Assembly (NCBI GenBank): GCA_013396755.1
Contig: VWZF01005179.1
Coordinates: 248,001-312,000, forward strand
DNA length: 64,000 bases
Reading direction: 5' to 3'
Origin: Sclerurus mexicanus
Lineage: Eukaryota > Chordata > Aves > Passeriformes > Furnariidae
The notes under the pieces were generated by a model. The model was not told the DNA's origin, made no database searches, and saw only the letters and a list, made by a program, of their open reading frames with translations. The translations under genes and the position numbers were made by a program. Of the stretch, positions 21,444 to 32,238 are shown piece after piece (positions within the stretch are counted from its first letter, which is position 1; every line of letters begins with the position of its first letter).

Positions 21444-22507
21444 AATCACTGGAATGTTTAATTCATTCTCCCTGATTTCTGCTTGGTTGTTTTTACCATT
21501 AATTTTGCCCACCCCCCTTGAGATTCTCCATCAGAGCCACCTAGCTCGGATTCCCTGCACGTTCCCTCCTGACCAGCTGAGAAAATGAGCTTCAACCCAA
21601 GTGACCAACCAACCTCTTGACCTTCTCAGTGCTGAATTCCCCATCCCACTGCAACTCAGTGAGGGGATGGCTCTGAAAACCACCCCTCTGCTGGAATTTT
21701 CCCCTGGAGACCCTCCGAAGAGCCACTTCTCCCTCCCTTCGTTGCCAAGACCAGGAACTTTGGTGCTTATGTTTGCAGAAATGCTTCATTAGCCACTGAA
21801 AATTTAATTGCAAGTGAAGTGCAGGCTGGATTCCATGCATTTTCCTCTGGCCTGGAAAGATCAGTGTGTTTGGGGACCAGATGGCAGTTTAGAAATGCTG
21901 GGGAGGTCTCGTGGAGTCATTTGGCCAAAATCCAGCATGGCCCATTAGAGTTTTGCCTACCTGGAATCCTGCTGGTGCTGTGACTGGCTTGGCAGCCAAA
22001 CTGTTCCTCTTTGGCAGATGAAAAGGAGCTTTTGGTGTTTAAAAAAACAAATGTGAATCGTTTAATGTCCTGCTGAACAAAGGCAGTAGGAGATGATTAA
22101 AGAACATTGGAGGTGCAAACTGGGGCTTTGTTTCATCCCTTCACTCCAAAGCTCAAATGTGTTTTATGGGATGAGTGTCTGTGCTCTGCCTTTCTGGGGA
22201 GCTGTTTCTTCCCCAAATCCCTGTTTTAGTTGGCTGGAGCAGCATTAAAAGTAGCACAGCTTGATTTCCTGTAACAGCAAATGAGTTGGTGATCCAGGGG
22301 TTTATTTTGGTTGTGTTTTTAACTTGGTGCAGTGATGATGAACTGTAATTCCCAAGGGAATGTGCCCTTTTAGATGCCCTGGTCTGACTTAGCAGATAAG
22401 CCTGGGTGTGTTGATGGAGTCAGCCCTGAGTGGGCATAAAGTGTGCCACAGCACCTGGATATTGTGGGAAAATGGAATAAATTTGGGAGTATAAAGAGAA
22501 CTCTCAC
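21444..22507. other. CR1-free unique sequence
   Basis: No gene or repeat recognised. 22030-22340 is AT-rich with T runs. Confidence 0.5.
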
Positions 22508-22911
22508 GTGGAGCCAGGCTGGGAGAGCTGGGGGTTCCCACCTGGAGAAGAAAAGGCTCCAGGGACACCTGAGAGCCCCTGGCAGAGCCTAAAGGGGCTC
22601 CAGGAGAGCTGGAGAGGGACTGGGGACAAGGCCTGGAGGGACAGGACAGAGGGAATGGCTTCCCACTGCCAGAGGGCAGGGCTGGCTGGGATATTGGGAA
22701 GGAATTGCTGGCTGGGAGGGGGGGCAGGCCCTGGCACAGGGTGCCCAGAGAAGCTGTGGCTGCCCCTGGATCCCTGGCAGTGTCCAAGGCCAGGTTGGAC
22801 GGGGCTTGGAGCACCCTGGGCTGGTGGGAGGTGTCCCTGCCCATGGCAGGGGTGGCACTGGGTGGGCTGTGAGGTCCCTTGCAGCCCAAACCATTCTGTG
22901 ATGATTCTATA
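22508..22911 (+). mobile_element. CR1 copy (type A)
   Basis: Starts 'gtggagccaggctgggagag' and continues through 'gagcctaaaggggctccagg', 'gggaatggcttcccactgcc' and 'gtgtccctgcccatggcagg' to the tail 'aaaccattctgtgatgattc'. It has the 'ggcagtgtcc' variant and is nearly uniform with the copies at 25224 and 39355. Confidence 0.97.
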
Positions 22912-23670
22912 ATTATAAATGTGATGTGGAGGTCCCCTCTTTGCAGGAGAGGTTGGTATTCCCCAGAATTTGTCTCCTGATCCCTTAAATCAAGCCTTCC
23001 ACACTTAGGGAACATCCCAAAGTACAGATTAGTGGCTCTCCAGACCCTGAACACGGATCTGCAGCTGGTGAAGTTCTAAGTCAGTTCATGTCAACAATGA
23101 AACCTCCCCAAGGCTGGGATTTGGCTGCAGGCTTTGGGTCACCCCCAGGAAGGATGTGGGAAGGCTGAAGTGGGTGCAGAAGGTGGGAGGACCATCCTTT
23201 ATCCATAAAATGGAAGGGGTGGGCACCTTTCCAGCACCCTCCACAGCTGGCCTCGGGTGTACCACAAAGGGCAGCACCTGCTACAAATCCAGCTTGGATC
23301 AGGTCATGGAAAAATTCCTGTAAGGCCAACAAATTAAGACTTGGATTTTGCTGAGAAATCGTGGATATTTTGAGCTGGAAGTGCAGGCAGATGTTACCTG
23401 GAGAGCAGGAGGTGTGTGAGGTACAGCAAGGGATGGAAGTGGCTTTGTGGCCGGCGTCGTGTGGGATGTTCCACACAACTATCAGTGAGTGAGACACGTT
23501 TGTGCTGTTTGCTGATCTTTTTCTTCCATCCCCACAAATGCACCCTCTAAAATTAGCAACTAGTCCAGCCCAGCTATTTTTACTTAAAAGGTTTTATTTC
23601 TGACACAATTGGCCAAAGGAAATGAGTCTGGTTTTCCAAGAAAGCCTTGCTGAAAGCAGGAGAGCAGCTC
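22912..23670. other. Unique sequence, no feature seen
   Basis: No gene or repeat recognised. A 138-residue - strand frame (23081-23497) lacks any domain signal. Confidence 0.5.
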
Positions 23671-23880
23671 TGAGAGGAAGTGGCCTCAAGTGGCCCCAGG
23701 AGAGGTTTAGGTTGGAAAGCAAGGAATACTTGGTCACAAAAGGGTTGGAAAGCATTGGATGGGGCTGTCCAGGGCAGTGGGAGAGTCTCCATCCCTGGAA
23801 TTGTTCAAAAAACACGTGGATGTGGCACTTGAGGACATGGGTTGGTGGTTGGACTTGATCTTGGAGGGCTTTTTCTTCAC
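23671..23880 (+). mobile_element. CR1 copy (type C)
   Basis: 'gaggaagtggcctcaagtgg', 'aggagaggtttaggttggaa' and 'gtggatgtggcacttgagga' are type C landmarks. It ends 'ttggagggctttttcttcac', with the last tail bases lost. Confidence 0.88.
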
Positions 23881-24960
23881 TCCCTTTTCCTGTGAGTTGA
23901 GACCATTTGCCCAGGGTATTTGAATACCAAAATCCCACTAAACTCATGGAATTAACAGGTTTTAGACCTTTTGCTTCAAAATTCGATGCTCGGAGTTGTA
24001 TAACCAGCAGCAACCGCGTTGCTCCTGGGGCTCAGAAGAAGGTGACACCTCGGTCACTGCTGATGGCAGCTGTGTGTTTATTATTATTATTGGGTTTAAT
24101 TCCGTGTTCTTGGACATCCCCACAGAGCTTTGTGGAAAGAAATGGTTCGGTTGAACTACAGGCAAGTGGTTTAATTGCTGGGATAACATTTAGTGGGATT
24201 CATGGGAAGAAATGCCCTAAAACCTCAGGAGCCCGAAAGTGCAGCTGTGGTGACCTCTTGGTTATCCCTTGAGTTGCTTTTCCTGCTCCTGTGTTTAGGA
24301 ATTATAAACAGGGTGGAAACGACCACACACAGTGTCTGTTGCAGGTAAAAATGGGAGTTTTTTCCCCATCATAATCCTGGGATGTGTTGCCATGTCGGGG
24401 TTTCCTTACACACCTGCCGGGTGGGGTTGATTTTCCCTTCCCTTGCTTTTAAAGGCTCTTTGACTCCCACATTCCGATCAGATCCTGTTATCTGGAAAAC
24501 GCAGCCTCAGGCAGGTTTGCCCCAGGCACGCTGTTATCTATAGGCTTTATTTACACATCTATAGGGGCACAGGCGCATCTCCAGCCTTTCTAGGCTCTTG
24601 CAGTGTGTCCTCCAAGTCCTCTTCCAAAGGACTTGTGTGGAGTTTGGTTTGCTCAGCCTGGCAAGGAGTCGCTGGGCTCACCCTTGGAAAACACTTGACG
24701 TTTGAAGATGTTTTGCTGATACCTGAGCCGTGCTGATGGATTAGGAATGCCCTGCCTGGGAATTTGCTGCTCTTCAGGTCCTCCTGTTGATTTCCTTTAT
24801 GCTGGATTGACACCGCGATCCTTGGAGGGAAGTGGGAATGAGGGTCTTTTGTTGGATTGACAGAATGTGGGGAAGTTAGGTGGGGGTTACTTCACCTTGA
24901 ATGTTCCAGAATGGAAGACAGAGGTTGAAGGATGGAGACTTGTGGAGTTGTGTTTGCGAG
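23881..24960. other. CR1-free unique sequence
   Basis: No gene recognised. A short ATT microsatellite lies at 24080-24092. A 121-residue + strand frame (23907-24272) lacks any domain signal. Confidence 0.5.
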
Positions 24961-25062
24961 TCCATTCCTGGAGGGATTTAAAAGCTCTGTGGATGTGACA
25001 CTTGGGGACATGGGTGGCCTTGGCAGTGCTTGGGGATGGGTGGACTCAGTCCCAGAGGGCTT
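24961..25062 (+). mobile_element. CR1 3' fragment (type C)
   Basis: 'tccattcctggagggattta', 'gtggatgtgacacttgggga' and 'ggactcagtcccagagggct'. The tail is lost. Confidence 0.87.
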
Positions 25063-25223
25063 GTGCTAGACAATAATTTGTTATTAGACAAATTTCCAAG
25101 ATTTTAAATTTAAACTGGTCACCTCCAGGTGAAAAAGTCCAGAATACCCCAGTGTAAGTCCAGGAGAAGCAAATCTACCCAAAGACAGCAGGAAATGATG
25201 GATTCGAGTAGAGAGGGATCATT

Positions 25224-25648
25224 CCATGGAATCCTGGAATGGTTTGGCTTGGAAAGGATCTTGAAGATCATCCAGTGCCATCCCTGCCATGGGTAGGGAC
25301 ACCTCCCACCAGCCCAGGGTGCTCCAAGCCCCGTCCAACCTGGCCTTGGACACTGCCAGGGATCCAGGGGCAGCCACAGCTTCTCTGGGCACCCTGTGCC
25401 AGGGCCTGCCCACCCTCCCAGCCAGCAATTCCTTCCCAATATCCCAGCCAGCCCTGCCCTCTGGCAGTGGGAAGCCATTCCCTGTGTCCTGTCCCTCCAT
25501 GCCTTGTCCCCAGTCCCTCTCCAGCTCTCCTGGAGCCCCTTTAGGCTCTGCCAGGGGCTCTCAGGTGTCCCTGGAGCCTTCTCTTCTCCAGGTGAGCACC
25601 CCCAGCTCCCCCAGCCTGGCTCCAGAGCAGAGGGGCTCCAGTCCTGTG
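25224..25648 (-). mobile_element. CR1 copy (type A)
   Basis: From the tail 'ccatggaatcctggaatggt' through 'gccatgggtagggacacctc' and 'cactgccagggatccagggg' to 'ccagagcagaggggctccag'. It differs at only a few bases from the copy at 39355 over about 400 bp. Confidence 0.97.
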
Positions 25649-26940
25649 ATTAATTAGTGATCCCATCACACTATAAGCTTTAATTGGGAAAATTGCATTT
25701 GTTTTTTTGTGGACACTGCTTAAATTCCTTATTTCCCACAACAAGGTATTTTGCTTTTCATTCTCCTCGTCCTCAGATCATCCCTATTAAGGTGCTATTT
25801 TGATGTTCTCCCCACTTCTGAAGGAGGCACCAGCTGAAGAAGCTCTCCTGGCACTGGTCCTGCCCTTCCCCAACCGGGACTTGGTGTCCTCCTTCCCCTT
25901 TTGGGTGACATTTCCATGGAATGAGATAAGATTGCTCACTGCTTACACATGTAGCTTTAAGTTACAGGGGGAGGCGAGGTGGAATATTTCAATCAATGGG
26001 ATTTGAATTATTTAAGAATTCATCCTGAACTCGGCTGCTCTCAAAAAATAACCCTGCAATAGGAAACCTGCTTTATGGATTATTCCATCCTGGCATTTCC
26101 GAGTGGAAACGTTTTGACTTTGCCCCTGCAAGGAGGTTTTGCCTCTGAATGAGGTATTAAACTTCAGTTTAATCTATAGGAATCTAATATCTGAAAATGC
26201 AGAGAAACACACCGAGTTTGCAAGGAAAGCCTCTCTGCGTCCAGTTTAGTGTTGTTCTTTTGCTCCTCTCCCTCTGGGATTTTTATCCTGACTCATGATC
26301 CCACTTCCAGGGCTGCTCCCTTCTCCTTTGTTGCAGTTTTGGGGATAATAACCTGCATTTTGAGTCTCTGCCAGCGCAGGAAGTTTGTGCAGATCCCAGC
26401 TTTGCTGTTCCTTGATATGAGAATGAAAAAGGCTCTTTTTTCCACCTCATCCAGGTGCCCATTCCCAGGTTGGTGCTGGGATGGTGCCAGCTCCGTTTTG
26501 GGTGGGGGTTCTCAGGGTGACAAAGTGCTCCTGGATTCTGGAGAGAAGAGAAACTTCTTTGTGTGTCTCTCTTCCCTCTGTTTTTCTGGCAGCTTCCCAG
26601 AGAAAAATCCTTCATTCTTCTTCCTGCTCCTCCTTTTTTTCCCATGGAGGGGAGGAAAAGTCTCTTGATGACAGAAGTGGAGAAGGGTGGAAGGAAGGCT
26701 GGAGGGGGAGGACTGGTTGATTGGGGCTGTTTCACCTTGAGGGTGTTGATGGCACTGACTCCAGGGCTTGGTGGGAATTTAGCCGTAATATTAGGAAAGA
26801 TAGGGAATGTGGGATGAGCCTCGGAGAAATCCTTCTCTGAGGGATGAGGGAATGAGGCTCCAGCTTGTTCTTGTGGCCAAAGAGCTGTGACAGGAAAAAT
26901 CAACAGTTTGTGACATTTGGGAGCAGAGGATGAGTGAGGA
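25649..26940. other. CR1-free unique sequence
   Basis: No gene recognised. 25990-26220 is AT-rich and could be conserved noncoding DNA. A 258-residue - strand frame (26283-27059) starts inside the neighbouring CR1 and has no recognisable domain, only low-complexity Pro/Ser stretches. Confidence 0.45.
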
Positions 26941-27100
26941 AATATGGAATGAACATCCCAGTGATCCCAGACTGGGTTGGGTTGGAAGGACCTTACAGCC
27001 CATCCCATCCCACCCCTGCCATGGGCAGGGACACCTCTAACCAGCCCAGGGTGCTCCAAGCCCCGTCCAACCTGGCCTTGGACACTCCAAGGGATGGGAT
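26941..27100 (-). mobile_element. CR1 3' fragment with extra 3' flank (type A)
   Basis: The CR1 end 'gactgggttgggttggaagg' through 'cctggccttggacactccaa'. The bases at 26941-26959 ('atatggaatgaacat') lie beyond the usual tail yet recur next to the CR1 at 32083-32238. Confidence 0.92.
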
Positions 27101-27892
27101 GGGGACTCCTGAGCTCAGTAAGGAATCTTTACGTTCAGTGGGATTTGATTTGTGCCAGGCAAGGCTTTGGGGGTTGCAAAGAACCCTGGTTGTATTTGGC
27201 TGCTTTTGGTTCAGGGTTTGTTTTTTGGGGCTGGTTTTGGTTCTGGGGTTTTTTGGGCTGCTTTTGGTTCAGTTTTTTTTTGTCTGGGCATTTTTGCTCA
27301 GTTGGGCATCGTTCCCTTTTTTCCACCTCTGCCCCCTCTGTATTTTTCTGTAACTCCCCAATTCTGCTTTGCACCTCTCAGATACAAGCCAAGTGAATTC
27401 AGTGACAGTCAAGCAATTTCTTTCTAAACCAACAGTTTCCTGTGAAGTGCTTTCAGCATTCGAAACAAAATAAATTGCTCCCAAATTCAGATTATTTTCC
27501 AAAAAAATATTAATAATGTAGCGATTAAGAGCGAAGTTTTATCTCTGTTTCAAAGGGAAGCACATCAATATTTCATGTCCAAATGAGATTTTATTTCTAC
27601 AGCAGTCCCAGCGAAGAAAACCAAGCAGAGACTCGCTCAGGGACTGCCCAGAAGTTGGTTTTAAGCACAGTTTTCTGTTTTGCTGCAACCCCCAAACTGG
27701 TTGTTGCTGCACTTTTGTGTCAGTGAGTTGGAGTTTTCCATGCCAGGCTCTGGTCAGTTTGATGTGGAGCCAAGAAGGGCGTCCAAGAATTAGTTTTGCT
27801 CCAAAATACTTGAGATGTGAAAACATCCAAGTGTTTTATTGCAGTGATTAGTTCCTGGTGCCGTGCCATGGGATCAGCTGGCACAGCCAAAG
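27101..27892. other. Unique sequence, T/G-rich then AT-rich
   Basis: 27200-27290 is a simple-sequence-like stretch built from 'ggctgcttttggttc' and 'gggttttttgggctg' units. 27420-27640 is AT-rich and unique. No gene recognised. Confidence 0.45.
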
Positions 27893-27984
27893 GGACTGGG
27901 AGTCCCCGCCCGTGGCAAGGGTGGCACTGGATGGGCTTTAATGTCCCTTCCAACCCAAACCAGTCTGGGATTCTGGGATTCCAG
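27893..27984 (+). mobile_element. CR1 3' fragment (type A)
   Basis: 'ggtggcactggatgggcttt', 'atgtcccttccaacccaaac' and the tail 'agtctgggattctgggattc'. Confidence 0.9.
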
Positions 27985-28255
27985 TTTGTGTGCTCAGTAT
28001 GTGGATGATAAACAGCAGTTTGTTTTCCTGGAATTGCAAATTCAGTCTTGTTTCATTACACTGGGTTTCCATTGTGCTAAATCCCACCCTTGGAATCATT
28101 TATTGAACTTTAAAGATATATTTGGTATTTTATATTTATATTGTTGTCTGTGTGCTGAAGATGTTTTTGGAAATATGACCTGCCAGAAATTGCTTTGTTT
28201 TGTGGTCACAAAAGTGGGGGTTTATGTATTGGTTTAATAAAAGAAATAATCATGG

Positions 28256-28554
28256 AAACATGGCATGGTTTGGGTTGGAAAGGACCTCAAAGCCCACCCA
28301 GTGCCACCCCCTGCCATGGGCAGGGACACCTCCCACCAGCCCAGGGTGCTCCAAGCCCCGTCCAACCTGCCCTTGGACACTCCCAGGGATCCAGGGGCAG
28401 CCACAGCTTCTCTGGGCACCCTGTGCCAGGGCCTGCCCACCCTCCCAGCCACCAATTCCTTCCCAATATCCCATCCAGCCCTGCCCTCTGGCAGTGGGAA
28501 GCCATTCCCTGTGTCCTGTCCCTCCATGCCTTGTCCCCAGTCCCTCTCCAGCTG
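28256..28554 (-). mobile_element. CR1 copy (type A)
   Basis: 'aacatggcatggtttgggtt' through 'cactcccagggatccagggg' to 'ccccagtccctctccagctg'. C variant at the diagnostic site. Confidence 0.96.
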
Positions 28555-29079
28555 GCACCAACCCCACAGAATTTGCCTTAGAAATCAAACTCCTGTGAGA
28601 AAGATCTTTACCTGGCTCGTTCTCCTCCTCCTTATGGTTCAGTAGCTGTTTGTAAAATAAACACTCTTTTATTCAAATGTAAGTAATGAATTTTATAATC
28701 AAGTCCTGCACATCTTAGTGTCAGGTTCTGCTCCAGCTCGGGGACGTGTTGGCACCACCAGGGCATCACCCTCCCCCCTCTTTGGCTCAGTTTGGTTTAT
28801 TTACAAGCCTTTTCCTTCTGTTTTTTTTTGTTTTTGTTTTTTTTTTTTAGTTTGCAGTGTCGCCTGTTCACAGTGCCAGCCCAGATAATCCTTGTCAAAT
28901 CCGTCACGACCAATGTGTTGGGACTGTTCACTTGAGTTCTCATTTTCTTTTCATCTCCTCTGCTTTTCTCTGAGGGATTAGTGGCCTTGTTCTCCCAGTC
29001 CAGCTCTGCTCCCTGAGGATCCCTGCCATTCCCATCCTGGAGCAGGGGCTTGGAGTAATTTATTATGGATGAACTCCCC
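28555..29079. other. Unique sequence with T-rich tract
   Basis: The T-rich tract at 28811-28848 is listed separately. No gene recognised. Confidence 0.45.
28811..28848. repeat. T-rich / A-rich low-complexity tract
   Basis: Long T runs broken by single G's. On the - strand this reads as an A-rich tract with interspersed C's. It could be simple sequence or the eroded poly-A tail of a - strand retrocopy whose body would lie to its right. Confidence 0.8.
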
Positions 29080-29203
29080 CATCCCTGGCAGTGTCCAAGG
29101 CCAGGTTGGGCAGGGCTAGGAGCAACCTGGGCTGGTGGGAGGTGTCCCTGCCCATGGCAGGGGTGGAATGAACAGTTTAAGGACCTTTCCAATGCAAAGC
29201 ATT
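29080..29203 (+). mobile_element. CR1 3' fragment (type A)
   Basis: 'atccctggcagtgtccaagg', 'gtgtccctgcccatggcagg' and 'aaggacctttccaatgcaaa'. Confidence 0.93.
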
Positions 29204-29635
29204 GTTTAATTCACATTTCATACTCTATAAATGTGGGCCTTTATTTGCCTTTTTTGGGGGGGTCTTGTACCGGCTGAGTTTTTGAGGCTCCACCTGCTGT
29301 TTCATGGGCAACTTTGACATCATTATCCAGCTGATTTTGTCCCTTTTGAAAGGACAGAACCCTGGTGGGACTTGTAGACTTTGCTGTGAGTGTGACATGA
29401 AGCTGAGGTGGATTTTTTTTCCATCCTAGGGGACTTCTCCCAATCCTGAGAAAGGAATTAGAGAAATGTGGGCAGATGGTACATTTTGAGGAGAGTTGAT
29501 AATAAGAGGTTTTCAAGGAATTATCAGAGTAGCTTTGAGATGGTTTCATTTGCTTCTTAGTGAACTGAAGAATTTAGAATAGTTTTTTATGAAATCACCT
29601 AAAAACCAGCAGGTTTTGAGTGTTGCTTTGTGTGT

Positions 29636-30451
29636 TCATGTTTCATTAGGAATTGGCAAGCTCTGGTGTCCAACCACCAGTGATTTTTGGAGAACAGGTA
29701 TTTCCTTTCCTCTCCACACCTTTGCGCTGCCCTTGCAGCAGCTCAGAGATGTTCCCAAGGGAAATCTGGAGCGTTTCCAGACTGATTCCAAAGCAGAGCA
29801 TCCCAGCCACGTGCACCCAGCTCTGCTGGGCCACGAGGGGTGACCATCAGCCGGGTTTCCCTGGGAATGGGAAGGGGCTGGTGAAAACCCCAGGAGAGGT
29901 GAGCTGCCATCTCTTGGCTGGATCTGCAGCAGTGTCTCCTTCACTTTGGGATTCTGGACACGTTCCTGGCCTTGATTTTTACCTCCTTCACTCAGGAGGG
30001 GGTTTGGTGGCTCTGTCTCCCCATCCCACCTGATACCTCTTGGCAGCAAGACCCTGTGGATGGAATTTTCATGGATACAGGGCCTAGAGTCACCTTTTCT
30101 AGGACTTAAAATTTTCCCTGTGTTATCCCTCTGGAAATGGTTTTGCTCAAGCCTGATTCCAATTTTTGATAGTCTGTGAAAAATTGGGTGGAGCACCCAG
30201 TTCCTGCCACCTCCAGCCTGAGCATGTGGGGCTGTTGACAGAAAAGGATGTTTTATTTTGGGGCATTTTAATGCTTTCCCTTGGGTTTTGTGTATTATGT
30301 GACTCCCTGCATGGCAGGGCTGGGAGAACGAGCCATCAGGTTTAGGGCCAGAGCAATTCCCAGAAGGAATAAGCAGTGTTATCATCCATTTTCTTGTGTG
30401 TCCTGCTCCATCAGGAATATTTCTCGCTTCCAGAGCTGATAATGAGTTCAA
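29636..30451 (-). other. Long open frame outside CR1, unidentified
   Basis: 271 codons from ATG to stop without crossing a repeat I can recognise. The product is rich in Pro, Ser, Gly and Arg, with no domain, signal peptide or membrane segment that I recognise. A 126-residue frame lies antisense (29653-30033). Bird genes are usually split by introns, so an intronless frame of this kind is most likely chance in GC-moderate DNA. A retrocopy or novel transcript cannot be excluded. Confidence 0.1.
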
Positions 30452-30983
30452 GTTCAGCCCAGATTAAGGAACAGTCACTCTGCCCCTTTGAGCTGGAGAA
30501 GGTGTGAGGGAGAAGAGCCCTCTGGAGAGGGGATTGCTGCAATGGGTATTTTTAGACCTTCCACCTCAGCTGGGAAAAATGTTTTGGGTTCAATTTGTCG
30601 AGAAGTGATTTGTGCCCTCCCTGGCCCAGGGTGAGTGGCTGGGGGGAGATGATTGCCTTGGAGTGCCCTGGCAGGTGAAGCTTTTCAGCGCTGCCCGCCT
30701 GAGATTGGCACCCCGCTGCTTCCCTGTTGAGTTTCCATCGGGAGAGCCACGGGATGCTGGCACTGCTGTCCCTCACAGGTGTCACTACCACTGCTGTGTG
30801 TCTGGTGCAGTGTCAGTGGCCCCGTCCTGTGAGCTTGGAGGGCTTTGCCTCCTTTGCAAGTGGTGCAGAAGGTGTGGCTGTTCCTGGGTGGGTGTGTGGG
30901 AAGCAGAGTGTTCCATATCCCTGCAGTCACCTGGGGCTCTGCTGAAGGAATTGGGGCTGGGGCTGATCCCGGTCACAGCTGGG

Positions 30984-31051
30984 AATGAAGTCCATGTGGT
31001 GTTTGGGTCACAGCGGGGAATGAAGTCTGAATGAAGTCCATGTGGTGTTTG
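30984..31051 (+). repeat. 22-bp direct repeat
   Basis: The 22 bases at 30984-31005, beginning 'aatgaagtccatgtggtg', recur exactly at 31030-31051. The bases between include a further partial copy ('gggaatgaagtc'). Confidence 0.9.
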
Positions 31052-31060
31052 CACTTGAAG

Positions 31061-31150
31061 TGTCCCAGGCCAGGTTGGACAGGGCTTGGAGCAACCTGGG
31101 ACGGTGGAAGGTGTCCCTGCCCATGGCACTGGGTGGAGAAGACCTTGTGG
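31061..31150 (+). mobile_element. CR1 fragment (type A, 3' end lost)
   Basis: 'ccaggccaggttggacaggg' and 'gtgtccctgcccatggcact', decaying before the usual tail. Confidence 0.85.
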
Positions 31151-32082
31151 GTCCCCCCAGCTCCCCTGCTCGTGGTCAGCTGGGGTCCTTATGGCAAGAT
31201 TCATTACGAGAGAACTGGAATTACCTGCTTGGTCTCAAGGGCGTAAAACACTTGATGGTTCTGCAGCTTTCAGCAGTTCCTTCAGCAAATGTCGTGCTTT
31301 GAGCTCCAGCCTTTGAAGAGCCACATCAGCTCGGCCCTGGTGACCTTCAGCCCCCCCTGTGTCACCTCCCTGCTCTGATGGGTCTGCAGGACCTTGCAGC
31401 CCTCAGGCACAATTCTGCTCCGCTGACTTCGGGCACTTTGCTGCTGTTGACTGCAGGCCTTGGGTGAAGTGCAAAGTCATCACGTTTAAAGTTAGAACCG
31501 GAGGATCAAACTCCCCCCCTGCATCCTGAGAAGGGATTAATAATCATCTCCAATCTGTTCTTTTGGTAAATGTAGATTAGTTCATTATTTTTAGCCCGTG
31601 GAGGCTTTTAAAGTTAATCTGTGGTTGACACAGTTTCTATTTTAATGCAATTATTAAATGAAAGACGCCGCTGGTTACGTGTTAAAGGAGCCGAATGCCA
31701 AGGTTAATAGTTAATAACAAACTCTAATAACCAAACAGCCAGTTGTGCCTTTATCAAAACAAATATTAATTAAGCACAGGGGTAGTGCTGCCCGACCTTT
31801 CTGATCCACTTCTGGCAGCATGATTGATTCTGAAAGCAGTGTATTATCTGTTCGATCCTTGGCACCGCCACACCTGAAACCTGGGATTGCCATTGGAAAA
31901 TTGCTCCTTTCCTGGAGCAATTAATAACTTCCAGCCCCTGAATTGACCATTGTGGCCCAGGATGTGCTGGTAAAACATGGGTTGCCTGAGGTGCAGGAGA
32001 AGGTGACAGAGATGGTCTTAGATAACTCAAGTTTAGGTTAAAGATGTTTTTGGTGAGGGCCTGCCACAAGTTTTCCAGAGGA
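31151..32082. other. CR1-free block with AT-rich candidate conserved DNA
   Basis: 31440-31760 is AT-rich, non-repetitive and dense in TAAT words ('ttaatagttaataacaaact', 'tgcaattattaaatgaaag'), with a retained CpG cluster ('gacgccgctggttacg'). It looks like a candidate conserved enhancer-type element. No gene seen. Confidence 0.4.
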
Positions 32083-32238
32083 GCTGTGCCTGCCCCATCT
32101 CTGCAAGTGTCCAAGGCCAGGTTGGAGCAACCTGGGCTAGTGGGAGGTGTCCCTGCCCGTGGCAGGAGTGGGATGGGACGGGCTGTAAGGTCCTTCCAAC
32201 CCAACCCAGTCTGGGATCACTGGCATGTTCATTCCATA
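32083..32238 (+). mobile_element. CR1 3' fragment with extra 3' flank (type A)
   Basis: 'caagtgtccaaggccaggtt' through 'gtaaggtccttccaacccaa' to the tail 'cagtctgggatcactgg'. The following 'catgttcattccatattcc' matches, in inverted orientation, the flank of the CR1 at 26941. Confidence 0.93.

Larger units (their letters stand above)
29204..31060. other. CR1-free unique sequence (1.85 kb) with a long - strand frame
   Basis: Holds the 271-residue - strand frame at 29636-30451, listed separately, and a 22-bp local repeat at 30984-31051. No confirmed gene. Confidence 0.45.

Noticed and set aside
22389..23054. 221-residue - strand open frame
   Set aside because: Antisense of the CR1 at 22508-22911.
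26283..27059. 258-residue - strand open frame
   Set aside because: It starts within a CR1 fragment, has low-complexity Pro/Ser stretches and no recognisable domain.
31845..31870. tRNA-like word 'ctgttcgatccttggc'
   Set aside because: Resembles a T-loop, but no matching T-stem, anticodon arm or acceptor stem can be drawn.
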